A stretch of 64,000 nucleotides of DNA from Ciona intestinalis (lineage: Eukaryota > Chordata > Ascidiacea > Phlebobranchia > Cionidae). Below the pieces are notes generated by a model, which was given only the letters and a program-made list of their open reading frames with translations, was not told the DNA's origin and made no database searches. Shown here one piece after another: positions 10,401 through 23,700 of this stretch (positions are counted from its first letter, which is position 1; each line of letters opens with the position of its first letter). The stretch covers positions 2,190,688 to 2,254,687 of the forward strand of contig NC_020179.2 of NCBI RefSeq assembly GCF_000224145.3, written 5' to 3'. Made by a program: the position numbers and the translations under genes.

Positions 10401-13400
10401 ACAGAACAACTGTTATAGAGAACAGAACGACTGTCGTTTTCGGGCCATGCGAGGATAAAGCAAGTAATTCATACTTTAGTTTGAAGTCTTCTTTATGCTA
10501 AATCAAAATTGGGTAAAAACTCTCACCATGGAATTTTTGGCTTTTTGTCGAATTGTGCGAAGTCTGCATGAGTTAATGTTGGGAAGGTCGCGAGATTTCG
10601 CTTCCGCTCGTCTTGTATTGGATGATGTGTGGGAATGAACGCTGTGGTGTGGCTTTGGAGGTTTGCTGTACATGTTCTGCATAATTGATGTCAAATTATA
10701 GTTCATATAAGTTATGTTGAAACGGGTGTATTACTGTATGAAGTATGGGTTTTGGGCACTTGCAATTGGGGATGTAATAACAAAGTACTCAAAAATATAC
10801 ATAACGCAAGCTTACCGAGCTTGACTTGGTTCGTGCGTCTTTGAGTTGCGTGTGTGATTGCTCTGTGACGTCATTCCCCTTATCTTGATTTGGAGTACGG
10901 TCAATAGTTCTATTATTATGTTGCTCTTGCGTCTGTTTTCCATTATACCAATTGTGGCTTTGAGTGTGCTTGTTTTCGCTGGAAATATTACACTGCGACC
11001 GCTCGGGTTTTGGTGGCGCGTAATCGGCATGCTTGCGCATCCTGTCGGCTGTTCTGCCGCGGACTGCGCCATGACTGGAAGAGTGATGGTTGTAGTCACG
11101 AGCTGAGGTGCGATCAGACTCCGCAGGGTCGCTGTTCGCGATAGAACTGTCTTTGTATCGACGAGAGGACGCAGAACGGGAACCGCGGGTTACGTTAGGT
11201 CGTAGCAGCGAATCTTCAGTCTGTGAAACGTTCTGCATTGACGACGAACGGTTTATGTCGTTCTGTTTGAAGCTACGATGCGCGGGATCTCCTTGCCGTT
11301 GTATATCGTGATATTCCGAATCATCGGCCGTGTAATCCCGCACAGGTGGTGATGGCGGGTGGCGGGGTCTTGAGTAATTACTTGTGTTCGATTTGTAGCA
11401 TCCTGGTTCGTATTTTGCTTGGTAAGGCTGAAAGCTTCCCCCTGGAGGGTAGAACAGATCGTCGGGTCGCATGGTCGACGCGTCAGGGAATTTCCCCTGT
11501 AACGTGTCGTCGTATCCGGTGACGTCATTCGACTGCGGTTCGCGCGGGTAACGACGAGCGCTGCCTGTCGAACTGCTTTCAATAGATAAGGTTGAGTTGC
11601 GAGACTTATAACGATCGTGCCGACCTTGACTGTAATGACTGCGTGGCTTGGAAGGCAGAGTACCGCTAGTAAACGAGTCCGTGCGTTGACCCCAAGACCC
11701 GTCGCCGTGGACATGTCGCACGTCATGAGGGTTTTCCCCGCGGTCTTCCGGTTGCCGCCACATTGGAGGTCGATTGCCCGGCATGTCCCGGGTCCGACTC
11801 GCCCACTGCCGCCGGGTATCGGTGTTCTCGGGCCGGCCGAAGCCGTTTTTCGCCGCCGGTCGTCGTTCATCGTAAGACTCCTCATAGGTCGAACCTATGT
11901 CCAGAACAGGTTCCAATTTCTGCGGCGGTAAAGCCACGATTGGTCTCGTTCTTGGCGGCTGCCTTCTCGACTCAGTAAAGCTTGGTTGTTGGTGGTGTAG
12001 GGTGCCTTGCCTACTGTAGTTGTTCGTTGAATTGGTTGTCATTGTCGCATGTCCACTGTCTACTGACGCCTCACGACCTTTTAGCGTGTCTGGTTTCTAT
12101 AAATCACGACAAGTTTTGCGACTTAATTTTAAGGTAGATAACGTCATTTTATTGCTCGCAAAACTTTAGAATTAGATAAAAATAACTTTGTAACAATAAC
12201 TTTGTAACACCGAGTATGTAGTTCAAGCAATCAGTTATTTTTATGTTGGTATGTCACCCTAAATACATAACACATGCATACCATGAATGGGTGGTCCAGC
12301 ACAGCAGAGAGCGAGATACGATCTTGAGGATCCTTCCTTAGCATTTTAGTGATGAGGTCACTGGCTTGTTGTGAAATATTCTCAGGTATTGTGAAGTTAC
12401 CAAGCACAACGCGGTTCAGTGTGCTTTTAACTGCGTCAGTCTATATTGGTCGGGAATAAACGTTACTGAAGCTTTGAATGGTAGATTGGTGGGTATACAG
12501 TATGTACCGGGAGTCCTAGGACACTAGGTAGTAATAAATGATAATAATATACAGTAGGTCGGGGAAAGATGGGACACTTATTTTATTCTATATTTTGACC
12601 CCATTTGGTAGTAAACAAAGAACATTCAAAGAATTATAAAACCGTATCCTCACAACACCCATAAACCGTTGTTAATTGTTTAAAACACGATCAGGATATT
12701 TGGATAAAATGTTCTAAAGGTGTCCCATCTTCCCCCGCAGTACTATATTAAGTTTAGTTATCTCTTTGATTACGGTAGCAAAGATTTAAAAATATTTTAA
12801 ACGAAAAGACGACGAGGAACAGTTGTTAAAACACGCTTACAGTTAAAAACATACTTACATTTAGTTGGAAGAAAATAAGCGTGTTTGCTACACCTAGCAG
12901 ACAAACGAGCCATTTATGCTTAATTATTATTAAGTTACGCTAGTCTTCTAATAGAAACAAAAGTGTGCGTGAAGAGACGACCCGTATCAACGGTTTATCC
13001 GAAATTGAATATACTTACGTCAAATGGAGGCACGCCCACCAAAAACGTGTAAAACATGCAGCCCAGTGACCATACATCAGATTCTAAACCATGCGCGCTT
13101 CGAGTTGCTATCTCTCTGAAATAAATACAAACTGGGTATAAAGATGCGATAATGAGGTTGAGCTATAACGAGCGGCTACGCAGGGGAAATGTGATTTTTT
13201 TAGAATTGGGCAGGTAAATTAATACATTGATTATAATAAATTTAAAAATTGGCAAACGGTTTTAAAAATTGGCTACAGTTTAAAAACATCTCTTTGTACA
13301 GTTTAACATTAAACACACACGCCAACGGAAAAGGGCGTTTCACGGAGCTGTATTTGTCTAGTGTCGTCATTAAACATAAAACAAACGCAAATATAACAGA

Positions 13401-15150
13401 TCAGTCTATGTCGCGCAATGACGAAACAAACATGCTTGTTCCGTCACAGTACGACCGTTAAACGCTTACAAAAACTTGCGGTTACACAATGTAGGCTTGC
13501 CTGAACTCGGCAGCGAAAAAAATTACGACCCGCGAGAGTCCTATTGTCGTTACTGTGACGTCACAAAGGGTGGGGGTCGGTCGAAGGTGTGTGGCTTCTA
13601 AACGGCAGTTTATACCAAGTCGATAAGTATGTGAAACGAAGTTTAGGCGCAGTATGTTTGCCCGGGCATGTTAGCGCAGTTGGGTCGTATTTCGTAACGT
13701 AAAATATCGCGGTTGAAAACGACATACCTCATGTCACATTTAAAGAACCCAACGGCCGAATTAAAAAACATTAAATCAATTAAATCGCGGATTAAATGGA
13801 GGCTTTAAAAAGGGATTTGCAAACATCTGCATGATAACAAGATCTGCCTAATTGAGCCAATGTGGTATACAACAAAAAATGTGAATATGGAATATACTCA
13901 TTAATGAAAACCAAGCTGACATTAAACATTGGCAGTTATGATAAATGTAATATATTATTATACGCTGTTGCTGGACATCAAACAATAAACATCACAATAC
14001 TATTCTACATGATAATGGGACATTGCCTTATGTCATGTGCATATTTTTTGTTATACTTTGTTGATTAACTATCTTTCATTTAAATACAAATAAATAAAGG
14101 TACATGCTGTTGCGATCTGTGGTGTAGGCTCATACTAGCCATTAAAAACATACTACAGTCACAGTCACTGTCAGCCCTTTTTAAAACAAGCACTAATGAC
14201 TAAATCTGTTAATGAGTTAAACTATTGACTTACGGAGATATGAAGTTTGGGGTACCACACATGGTGAAGTGTTTATCTGTAGGTAGAGCAAGGCGAGTTG
14301 CGAGCCCAAAATCAGCTATTTTAATGTGGCAATTATCATCAAGCAGCATATTGGCAAGGGTTATGTCACGATGAAGAATTCCATGTGCATGTAGATACAA
14401 CATTCCTTCTACTATTTGCACCATGAATTCACGCACTGTGGGGAAAGGTTTATAATAATACAGTGCCAAAATAGAGGTAAATGAAACTGTATTTAAACCA
14501 ACAAAATCTTGGGTATCATTCATAAAATAGTTCAAAGACATCAAACAAAAGGAACCTTATTCATCAATATGGTGAATGCATTATACCTTGGCTCTGCTTG
14601 TTTGTGTAGCTACGCTACTTAACAGCGGCGTAAAAGATATTCTAGGCCTAAAAACTTTAGTTTTAAACATTTTATGTCAATAAAATTACAGTTAGAGAGC
14701 CAATAGTACATTATGTTTGTTTTTAAATATTTTATAGGCAAAAGAAACTAAATTGTCAAAAGCATTACCTTGTTGTTCACACAATGAATTTCCTTGACTT
14801 TTTAAAAATCGGTTCAGTTCTCCTTTCATGCAAAGCTCCAAGATGAGATAAACATGATCAGCATCTTCAAAACAGTGATGCAGCTCCAGTATTGAAGGAT
14901 GCTTGAGCTGGGCATGAATTTCAACCTCGCTCCGGACACGAGAAACCATCCCGGACTTCCTCATGCTCCGTTTATCGATCATTTTGATCGCTACACCACG
15001 GTTTGACTGTCTGCACTTTGCGCGGTATACGCAAGCAAAAGCGCCACGTCCAATTAGGTTAAGAACTTCATACTCAGCAATTGTGCTTCCATAAGGGGGC
15101 ATTTGATCACTATGAGAGTTGTATAGCTTCTTTGCTACTTTATGAGGCAT
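7466..15150 (-). CDS. PLK4: PLK4 (SAK), polo-like kinase 4
   Basis: Serine/threonine kinase that starts centriole duplication. Coding exons in transcript order: 15150-14769, 14435-14234, 13115-13019, 12440-12282, 12096-10816, 10676-10527, 10081-9971, 9782-9646, 9373-9258, 8976-8715, 8453-8167, 8016-7830, 7586-7466; all phases agree, giving about 1163 residues (human 970). The kinase (about 27-280) has [13 protein letters not shown] (Lys56), HRD (Asp151), DFG (Asp169) and the [10 protein letters not shown] activation segment. DSGHAT at about 293-298 matches the beta-TrCP/Slimb phosphodegron. A long low-complexity linker occupies exon 5. Cryptic polo boxes follow ([38 protein letters not shown]), and polo box 3 contains [15 protein letters not shown]. 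The intron after 9971 uses a GC donor. A 5' UTR intron is likely, with an acceptor just above 15185. Confidence 0.95.
7998..8137. repeat. Two tandem ~69 bp units over the PLK4 exon 12 acceptor
   Basis: Copies at about 7998-8066 and 8069-8137 share AGTGG-GT-AAAA-ATGCT-TG-GGAAAAA, then TTAAACAAATAAATAAAG and ending GAGCTT. Each holds the first bases of exon 12 and its acceptor tract in minus orientation, so the intron contains a second exon-like edge upstream of the real one. Confidence 0.75.
9420..9608 (+). mobile_element. MITE copy 2, in a PLK4 intron
   Basis: GTGGGGGTAAGATGGGACACC to CATCTTACCCCACCCTACTT with the family core (TTTACTACCAAATGGGACGA). Full length. Confidence 0.85.
10168..10478 (+). 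mobile_element. tRNA-derived SINE in a PLK4 intron
   Basis: The head GTTAGTGCGTCTGCCTCTAA with GAGTTCAAGGC, core CCCAGTGGTCACTAATGGGT, an internal poly-A run, and the tail GCTGGCACGAGGTGTACGAA with GCGAGGATAAAGCAAG are all present. Confidence 0.85.
12551..12746 (-). mobile_element. MITE copy 3, in a PLK4 intron
   Basis: GGTCGGGGAAAGATGGGACAC to GTCCCATCTTCCCCCGCAGT; core CATTTGGTAGTAAACAAAGA in reverse orientation. Confidence 0.85.
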
Positions 15151-17043
15151 TGTGTAGATGAAGAATAAGATAGACACCAAGTTACCTAGTGGAAAAAAAA
15201 ATTTTTTTACAAAAAAAATACTAAGCAATTGCAATAATTGAGTGTCACATCTCCAGTATTATTTAGGAAAAAGAATTCAAGTTTTTAGTAATTTTTAAAA
15301 TAAAATATGCAATTCTAGAAGTAGAAGCTGTTTTTAAATCGTATATGTGCCTTAATAAAACATTGTATATATTTTAAGATTGCTAAGGGTGCAATATGTT
15401 TAGATCAACTGTAGTCAGAGCATTATACGATTAACAAACCAGTATTACCACCACTAATTTAACACTGCAAAAATAAATTATAATGTGACTTACTTCTACT
15501 AAATGTAAACTCAAGCAAGTTTTTTACATCCTTTAGAAATGGTAACCTCATAGCAGGAAATTGGAAAATAAAAACTGACACACATTCATTGTTTTACACA
15601 CAAAATCCTAACAATAGGTACATAAGAGTATTGCACCAGCAATAAAACCACTTTGGTCCACTAGGTAATAAAACTTGTATTTGACTTCCAGGTATTATAT
15701 ATAAATATTAAATATTTATATGAATAAGTTTGTTTTTTTTTCTTTTTAAATATTATCTAAAATACTAAAATATATTCTTATCTACTTTTGTAGTGTTAAA
15801 CATTGCTAACATAAAGAAATTCAGTTAAACCAAGTATGTTTTACTGTTTGTCCTGAATTATAGCTTTTGGTTAATTTTGTTAAAAAAATAAAACTTCATA
15901 GAAAAGTGACATATTCTACCTACCCACACACTGACACTAGTACATCATTCCACCTCTATGCACTAATTCAAGTGATCCAATCTTCCAGTATATTTTCCTT
16001 CCATGCATGCCTAGACTTGTCGTTTAGAATTCAGTTTTCGTCGGCTAGCGAATGTTTACTGAAACAAAAATCTTGACGTTTATTTTAACATTCTGCGCTG
16101 TATAGTTATTGCGGGTTCGTTAATTTATTTGCTAAGACTAAATATAAGACTTGAATTATATTGGATCTACGCGTATTAAACAACAAGATAAATATACTGA
16201 CTGTAGTCAACTAGCAATCCAGCCTATTCTTGCCTGACTAGTATTCGTAACAATACAAACGATTGTATGATGTAACTTGATCCTTTCATTATTTACAGAC
16301 CATCGGCATTGGGAATCATTCGGTAAACTGAATATTTCGTTATTTTTTCGAAACAATACTTAGCTGCGGTGAGTGAACCAGTTTGTGTGCGGGTGAGTTA
16401 AATTGTTTGTTTTAGAATTTTAGCAAATTACGGATTTTCTTTACGCCAAGTTGCGATATTTTAAAATTTGTGCCTGCTGTGTTCTCACTTCGGTTCGTGT
16501 CAGCGGTTAAATTTATTTCGCTACAACTGGGGAGTTCTCTAAAGCGATAAATTATATGAATGAATGTAACTTCCTTTGTATACAGCTTAGAAATGATAAC
16601 ATAGGTTACTTTAGTAGGAAATCCTAATTTTGCGTTAAATCAAACACACTTTTGTATTCAATAAAAAAATCTGTCTTTGCAGTTTCGTGGTTTCTTTTAA
16701 TCCACACTCTTTAGCTCAGTGTCGGCCTTATAAATTTAGTATAGTTACGACGGTGGTATAATCTTTTGACTTTTAAAGCGTCATATATGTATATTGAAAT
16801 GAGAATATTATTTACGACAAAATTGCAAAGCGCATAATAGTAAAACAACACAATGGAAACTCATTTTACAAGCAGAATCCCCTTATATACGGACTCTGAT
16901 TACAACAAGTGCACTGGTAAATAATTAGGAATATGTACATATTTGAAATGTCATGGATTTCATTTGGTTACACAAAGGCTTACTATTACCCGTGTGTATG
17001 AGTTTCTGCATAATTTCAAACACGAATTTGTAGCTGCATAAAA
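15151..17043. other. PLK4 5' region and SORD 3' region
   Basis: AT-rich. A PLK4 5' UTR acceptor sits at 15186-15187 (minus), so its first exon and promoter lie somewhere to the right; they were not identified. Nothing else was recognised, and no known repeat copy is evident. Confidence 0.4.
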
Positions 17044-18126
17044 TTATATGCCTTGGTCATTGGGGTCACACTTTAACATGACTTTTATCCCCTCACCAGC
17101 TCTTGTCACCTCAAACGCTTTTTGTACTTCTTCCAACTTAAATCGATGTGTGACAAGCGGCGTTACGTCGACTTGGCGTGAAGCCAGCATTTGAATTGCT
17201 GTCGGGTACGTATTGCAATATCTAAACACGCCGCGTATGTCGACTTCACGAACCGCCGCGTTCACAATTGGCACATTTACCATCGCTGGACCTAAGCCCA
17301 CAAGCAACAAGCAGCCGCCAGACTTAGTTGCGTAGATTCCGGTCTGGATCGCCGATTCCGCCCCTGTGCACTCTATTGTACGGTCTGGCATAGCTCCGAG
17401 TAAACACTCTACTTTAGACGCGACCGTTTTAGCGTCATCGCCGATATTCACTTTAATCACTTCATCTGCACCTAGTTGTTTAGCCATTTCCAAACGCTTT
17501 GGAAATAAATCGGATATTACGATTTTTGATGCTCCCATGGCCTTGGCAACCAGGAGAGACACAAGGCCAATTGGACCAGCTCCACAAATAAACACATTAT
17601 GACCAAGAGTGATCTCTGCCCGTCGACACGCATGAATGCCAACTGAAAGTGGTTCTATTAGAGCACCTTCTTCATATGACACATTATCAGGGAGTTTGTA
17701 GCAGAAATCAGCATTGTGGGTGTAAAACCGCGACAAGTTACCATCATCTGGCGGGGTGGCACAGAAGAAAACTTCACTTAAGTTGTACCGACCTTTCTTG
17801 AAAAAGTCATCATTATGAAGAGGGTACCCTGGCTCAATGGCCACCCTATCTCCAGGTTTAAGATGAGTGACATTTTTTCCACACCTAACGACCCTGCCTG
17901 CAGCCTCATGGCCAATTACCATCGGGTCATTCACAATAAAGTCACCTATCCGTCCTTTCACCCAGTAAGAAACATCTGACCCACAAATGCCAACAGAATG
18001 CATTTGAAGCAGTACTTCATTTTCTTTTGGCTCAACAATGCTTCGATTTTCCAAGACAATATCACATTGAGGGTATTCCTCGCGCTTTCTATAAAGGACA
18101 GCGCTCAAGTTTTCCTGAACAGACAT
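17044..18126 (-). CDS. SORD: Sorbitol dehydrogenase (L-iditol 2-dehydrogenase)
   Basis: Zinc-dependent MDR-family dehydrogenase converting sorbitol to fructose with NAD+ in the cytosolic polyol pathway. It has 360 residues (human 357). Catalytic zinc ligands are visible as Cys48 in GICGSD, His73-Glu74 in IGHEAA and Glu158 in ALIEPLSVG. The Rossmann nucleotide motif is GAGPIG near 183. [21 protein letters not shown] and [13 protein letters not shown] match animal SORD. As in mammalian SORD, the structural zinc cysteine cluster of alcohol dehydrogenases is absent. The coding region is one uninterrupted exon, unlike the multi-exon vertebrate gene. A 3' splice site (TTTTCCAG) at 18136-18134, just before the ATG, implies a 5' UTR intron or a trans-spliced leader. 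Confidence 0.93.
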   Translation of the reverse strand: MSVQENLSAVLYRKREEYPQCDIVLENRSIVEPKENEVLLQMHSVGICGSDVSYWVKGRIGDFIVNDPMVIGHEAAGRVVRCGKNVTHLKPGDRVAIEPGYPLHNDDFFKKGRYNLSEVFFCATPPDDGNLSRFYTHNADFCYKLPDNVSYEEGALIEPLSVGIHACRRAEITLGHNVFICGAGPIGLVSLLVAKAMGASKIVISDLFPKRLEMAKQLGADEVIKVNIGDDAKTVASKVECLLGAMPDRTIECTGAESAIQTGIYATKSGGCLLLVGLGPAMVNVPIVNAAVREVDIRGVFRYCNTYPTAIQMLASRQVDVTPLVTHRFKLEEVQKAFEVTRAGEGIKVMLKCDPNDQGI

Positions 18127-19005
18127 TTTTCACCTGGAAAAATAACATAGAAGTAATAAGTATAAAGTGAAAATATATAAATATAGAAGTTATACCACTA
18201 TACCAGTCATTGTCCACCTATGATTGGTAAACTGATTGATAAGGTTTAGGTCAACTCAAATATTAAAAATGATTATAAAAAGATTTATAAAAAACAGACA
18301 CAATTTATACAATAAAAGAGCCTGCGAAAACCTTTCTATTTAAGTATTTTTAATAGCAAATAAACTTAGGACTATTGCTACTACTAGTACCATACGGTTA
18401 AGCTGCTACAAACACATCACCTGCAGAATAATAGAATATCAACCTAAGTAACCATTACTATCATTAGCAAACATCCAAAGTAAACATTAAGATATTAAGA
18501 CTGTGTAATGTGGGAACATGTTTGAACAGTCTTACACTACATTCATAAGAAATGCTGACTAATGGAAAATGGTTATGATTATTAGGTTATTATACATAAT
18601 AGTAAATAACAATACTTAACACATGTATATGTATGTGGCCACCAGCTTGTTTTCCACATAAGTGAAATGCATGTATTAGCATGGGCGACAGACAGATATT
18701 TTGCTAAGCTGCATTCATTTTTTGTTTTAATAGTTGTATTATAGGAAAAGCGTAACATTTATGATGCATCAAAATTGAAAATAGTTAAACATTTTACAAG
18801 CCAACCAAAACTGAAGCATTCGCTTTTTAAACTTAAATATTTAAAATTAATTCAATGCCGATGGCAAGTATGTTAAATATATATAACTGGGTAACATAAA
18901 TAATCTAAACATTGCCCAAAAATGAGCAAATGTCGGTTTATGCTTGTAAAGTTGATGGTTAAGTGGGGAAACATGTGTGGAACAAGATGGTGGCCTTGCT
19001 GATAT

Positions 19006-19312
19006 CTGAATGAATGTAACTTATTTTATCCTCGCGTGGCGGGAAAACGACAGTCGTTATAACACGGGTTTAACATGTGCCAGCTTACATGTTACCATGT
19101 ATGTTACTTTGTGGGTGAATATTTTTTTTGGATTTTTTTATGTATGGCTGATAATTTAGACAACCCATTAGTGACCACTGGGTTAGAGCAATTGCCGTTA
19201 AGTGTCTTGCCCAAGGACACATACGCCCACAACGGTAGCAGTGTCGAGCCTTGAACCCATTACCTTTGGGTTACTCGCAGGCGCGCTAACCACTATACCA
19301 CGGCACCGGACA
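19006..19312 (-). mobile_element. tRNA-derived SINE, near full length
   Basis: Reverse copy with TGAATGAATGTAACTT tail, TGTATGGCTGATAATTTAGA, TTGCCCAAGGACACATACGC and the tRNA-like head GCGCGCTAACCACTATACCA. One of the best preserved copies. Confidence 0.88.
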
Positions 19313-21115
19313 TCTGTGTTTCTTAGTTGACAGTAAACAGTTCGAAAGAGCGTATACAACCGACCTAATGTGGAAAAGATGTTCTTACTAGTGTTTTATG
19401 TATTTAGAAAGGTATTTTTATTATTTAATTAATTTGTTTTATACTTATTAACACTTTGTAGTGTTTTTTTGTGCATTTTTCCGTATTTTTTAATTTAAAT
19501 AATTGCCGACACCTAGTGGAAAAAGTGTTCCGTCTTCTTCGTATAATCCCATGTGTATTGAACCTTAATGAGTTTTAAGACTTAAAGTTATAATTTAGTA
19601 TTCCGGCACCTGTTTAGGTTTTATTAATATTGATTTATAAAAACAAAGCCTATATTGAGTCCAGATACATACTTGTACATACTGACATTGTACATATCCA
19701 GATAGATATACTTGTTCAACTTGTACAAATGTTCAAAATACAAACAACCAGCTTATACATATAATCCACAAATACAAATGTTGCTCTGATATGGAAGATT
19801 TATCGTAACAGCATTAACGATAAATTAAATGCAGTAACTGAATTTCCACCTGAAACTAAATTATGACTTAAGCAGTTCTGCAGAATGCAGAAACTGTGCG
19901 GCTTTGCTCAGCGGGAAAATCCCTAACGTGCAACTTACACGTATCCTTATTGAAATCAACAGCAACGATTGGCCAATCACGGACTAGATACGGGGTGTGG
20001 CACCTTTACGACGATTTTGTTTGTATTGATGTATTTTTTTAACAAGATGGCACTTTGTGAATATTGATTGGATGACATTTGGCACACCTCTAAGTTAGTT
20101 CTAGTTTTGTTCCATGATTTATGAAAGGAAAAAGGGCAATGCCGACATAAATAAAATAAATAAAGGCCCTTTTTAAAAGAACAATAAAATACACACCTTT
20201 GAATGGATAAAGTGACGTTAAATTAGTATTTAACCTGGACAGATAAAAAAATTCAAACGTTACATTGCCACTGCATGGGCGTCGCCAAGGGGGGGGGGCT
20301 GAGGGGTGATGCCCCCTTACCCCAATTTTTCTTTCTTACACATGCGCACAGTATGCTAAATAATAAAGGTGTCAGTCCCCATATTATGACGCAAATAATC
20401 GCCGTGTGAACTGCTATGATATCGTAATTAATTGCCTGGTCAAACAAACGCTATTATGATGCAATGAATTCGCATGTGAATTCATACTATTTCGTAATAA
20501 ACAGTCTACCTGCTAGCTAAGAAAACCAAATCTCAAATTTTGTGACAAAAATGGCTGGTGGTATGTCACGAGTGGAGTTTTGAATGCAGTTGTAGATCAT
20601 TGTTTTCACGTGACGTAATTGTAAAAATAAATGCCATTCAGAACGTCTTTTCGTGTTTTGTGTTGTAATGGAGTGATTTAAACCAAAAATACAAACATAA
20701 AACATTTGCCCCCCACCCACGAATATTTAAGGCTGGCTATACGCCATTGTGCGACCGTTGCTTCGACTAAATATGTGAGAGTGTGGTGGTGGGTTGAAGG
20801 AAACGGGTGCCCTCGCCAACCCTTCGAAGGTTCCTGTGGTATTTTTTCTGGCGCCTCTTGCGTAAAAATCGCAAGCTCAAAATAAGCTCAAAAAAAATAA
20901 AGCTAAAAAAAAATATAAAAATCGCAAGCTCAAAATAAGATCACGAACCGCCCCGCTACTGTCAACCGCGGCTGGTATAAATTAGGAATATTATACATAA
21001 TATTGCACGCTTTGATAAAGAGTTGGTATTGTTCGAACGGTAATGGATTGATAAATATTGTGTCCAACAAACGCATATAAATTTGAAATAGGTTATAATT
21101 AAGTTGATAGTTTAG

Positions 21116-22523
21116 TACAATGGGGGAAGACAGGACACTTAAGCACATATTGCCAAATATTTCCAAAATCAAAATAGATGACGGTTTTTGGTTAATACCA
21201 CGAATTAGTACTATCATTCCTTTATTAATTGACAACAATTTAATAAAATATAATAAAACACACGAGGAGTTATTTAACTATCCACACAACAGATGAAAAT
21301 TTACAAACTCGAAAACACACAGGATAAAATGGGACAGTTTGAAAACATTTTTAATTTTGATTATTAAGTGTATTTATAAATAGGAATATACGTAAACAAC
21401 ACGAAATAATACTGTACGCTTTGAAAATTAAGTCTAAACCATAGAGATACTAATATATAACACTACTTTTTAGTTTGCGTGTGCGAACGATTAAACTAGT
21501 TTCATAGCTTCATAATACAACCTTGAATTTTTCGTACAGTTTGATTTTGTCTCATAAAACTAGTTTTAGTTTTGTAAAAAAAACACTAAGATATAAGCAT
21601 GAAGAAAATAGGCAGGGGTCAATATGACTTTAATTTGAGATAAAACAAAAAAAATATCGGTTTAACGTTATATATATGAAGTTTACATGGCAAAGAAACT
21701 AGCACAGCCTGTTAAATTCTGTAGGTTAACTACAAATTGCAGAATACTGCTAATGTAAATATATTTTAATTTAGAGTCCCATCTTCCCCCACATTGTTGT
21801 TTTGTATGTTTTCACTGCCAAACTTTAAAAGATTTGCTTTTAATTTAGTAATTTAAACCACAGGGGATATTCAACTATAAGATACTGATATAATAAAAAG
21901 ATAATATTTTGAAAATATATTCGAAATTTGGTCATTTGCACTTGGTGATAATTTATGAGAAGTGCATGGCTTGTGCTAAAAACAGAGTAGTAATACCCAA
22001 TTTGTAGCAAAAATAAAAACTTTATCAATGGTTACAATCAATTTTCTGTTATTACAAGTTCATATACACTTGTTGGATACAATATTTATTCGTTTATGTT
22101 CGAACATTTCCCATTTTCGTTCAAACAATACCAATTGTTATGCAATAATATAATGTATAGGTAACATGTTAAAAACTATAGCAGTAGGTCAAGAAAAATA
22201 ATGTTTAGACCTAATTTTTAAAGCGTACAGTATTATTTCGTGTTATTTACGTATATTCCTATTTATAAATACACTTAATAATCAAAATTAACAATGATTT
22301 TAAACTGTCCCATCTTATCTTGTGTGTTTTCGAATTTGTAAAATTTCACTTGTTGTGCGGATCGCTAAATTCTTCGTATGTTTTATTATATTTTCTTAAA
22401 CTTTTGTCAATTAATAAAGGAATGATAGTACTAATTCGTGGTATTACCCAAAAACCGTCATCTATTTTGATTTTGAAAATATTAGGCAATATGTGCTTAA
22501 GGGTCCCATCTTCCCCCATTGTA
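21116..22523. mobile_element. 1.4 kb non-autonomous DNA transposon with ~330 bp terminal inverted repeats
   Basis: The left arm (about 21116-21450) and right arm (about 22202-22523) are inverted copies. Landmarks on both sides are GGGGGAAGA at the outer edge, GACGGTTTTTGG, ACGAATTAGTACTATCATTC, CAATTAATAAAGG-like sequence, GTATTTATAAATAGGAATAT and ACACGAAATAATACTGTACG. The middle has no long ORF, so any transposase must act in trans. Outer ends resemble the short MITE ends. An internal GTCCCATCTTCCCCCACA near 21777 suggests a further small insertion or internal end. Confidence 0.8.
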
Positions 22524-22539
22524 GTACATCATTTTTACC

Positions 22540-22690
22540 GCGTGCTTGTTGGACCGTGGGAATACTGTCGAATAATACTGTAACATTTTCTTCGTCTATC
22601 ATTTAATGAGTAGGCTACCGGTAAAAATAGATTATAAAAAGGCACGTTTTGCGTCGAGCCCCACCTTTCCTTTTATATACATTGCTGGTT
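22540..22690. repeat. Dispersed repeat fragment next to the long element
   Basis: TTGTTGGACCGTGGGAATAC and ATACTGTAACATTTTCTTCG resemble stretches near 90-210 and 50394-50520. This is a short, uncertain match made by eye. Confidence 0.35.
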
Positions 22691-23666
22691 AAAATTAAAA
22701 TGTACTATACTACTACAAGCTTGCGGTATATGCACAGCTGGCACTTTAAACATCTCAGTTTTTGTACTTATTAAACAATTGCGGTTAACGGTATTCATAT
22801 AACCTATGGCTGATGGTTATTCCAATTTTTATTATAATAAATGTTGTATATTATATATACTTGTAGATATTAACTCTCGTTCGGGTAAATAATAAAGGTT
22901 TTGGGGTGTGTAAATGCTGAATTAACTACTTTATAACTACCAAAGTATAAGGATTATAAAGAATAACCTTTATCACTTTTAGTATGTTATAGTATAAATG
23001 TCAATGAGATCCTTAATGGGATATATATTTCCACTATGAGTGTTGATGTTATAAATTCTACATAAATGTGCCCTTGAAACAGTGTATTGTTAACATTGGT
23101 GGAATTTCTTTTTGGTGGGTTTTGTTTTTCCATCATGCTCCAATGCCAATCTGTGGATCAATCTTTTTTAAACCGACTACCCCTATACTGTACGAGTTTA
23201 CCAGTGTCTTAACGATCATTTTCCTTCTGATTACAACTTTACTATTGTTTAATTAGGTGTTTTCTTATAATTTTATTTTTTTGTAGAGGATGTTACGTCA
23301 TTTATCCATTTTTTTCTGTATATCTAACAACAACTGTGTTTTAATAATTGAAGACACAAAATAAATTTTATTTTTTTCATTCAGTTTCTTTAAAACAGGA
23401 TGTTTCGTATGTGCTTGGCAACGTCGTGTATGCGGTATCGGGTGTTTAATGTTCTCCACTGCAGCATTAATTATTTATAACCTTCACGTACGAATTGAAG
23501 CTCTTTTACGAGTTATGGCGGAATTTACAAAAAAAACGTCGCCTTTTCAATCGTTTCTATTTACCTTGGTAACATGTTTTTGAATTTCGACTGGGAGTTT
23601 TAGAACATCGCATGTATATGACACCCAGACACGCTAAAGCCGTGATATAGTAGGCTATACTAGTAT

Positions 23667-23700
23667 CATAGATACTCTAATACGTATTAGAGTATCTATG
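23667..23700. repeat. 34 bp perfect palindrome
   Basis: CATAGATACTCTAATAC is followed immediately by its exact reverse complement. Flanks continue as imperfect TAGTAT/ATACTA repeats to about 23745. Confidence 0.9.

Noticed and set aside
10858-11978. Plus-strand ORFs opposite PLK4 exon 5
   Set aside because: They are shadows of the long low-complexity exon; the minus frame continues the kinase through matched splice phases and carries the degron.
20262-20335. G-rich tract with CCCCCTTACCCC partner as a transposon end
   Set aside because: Only one end was seen and no second copy in the window; it may be a decayed element, but support is too weak.
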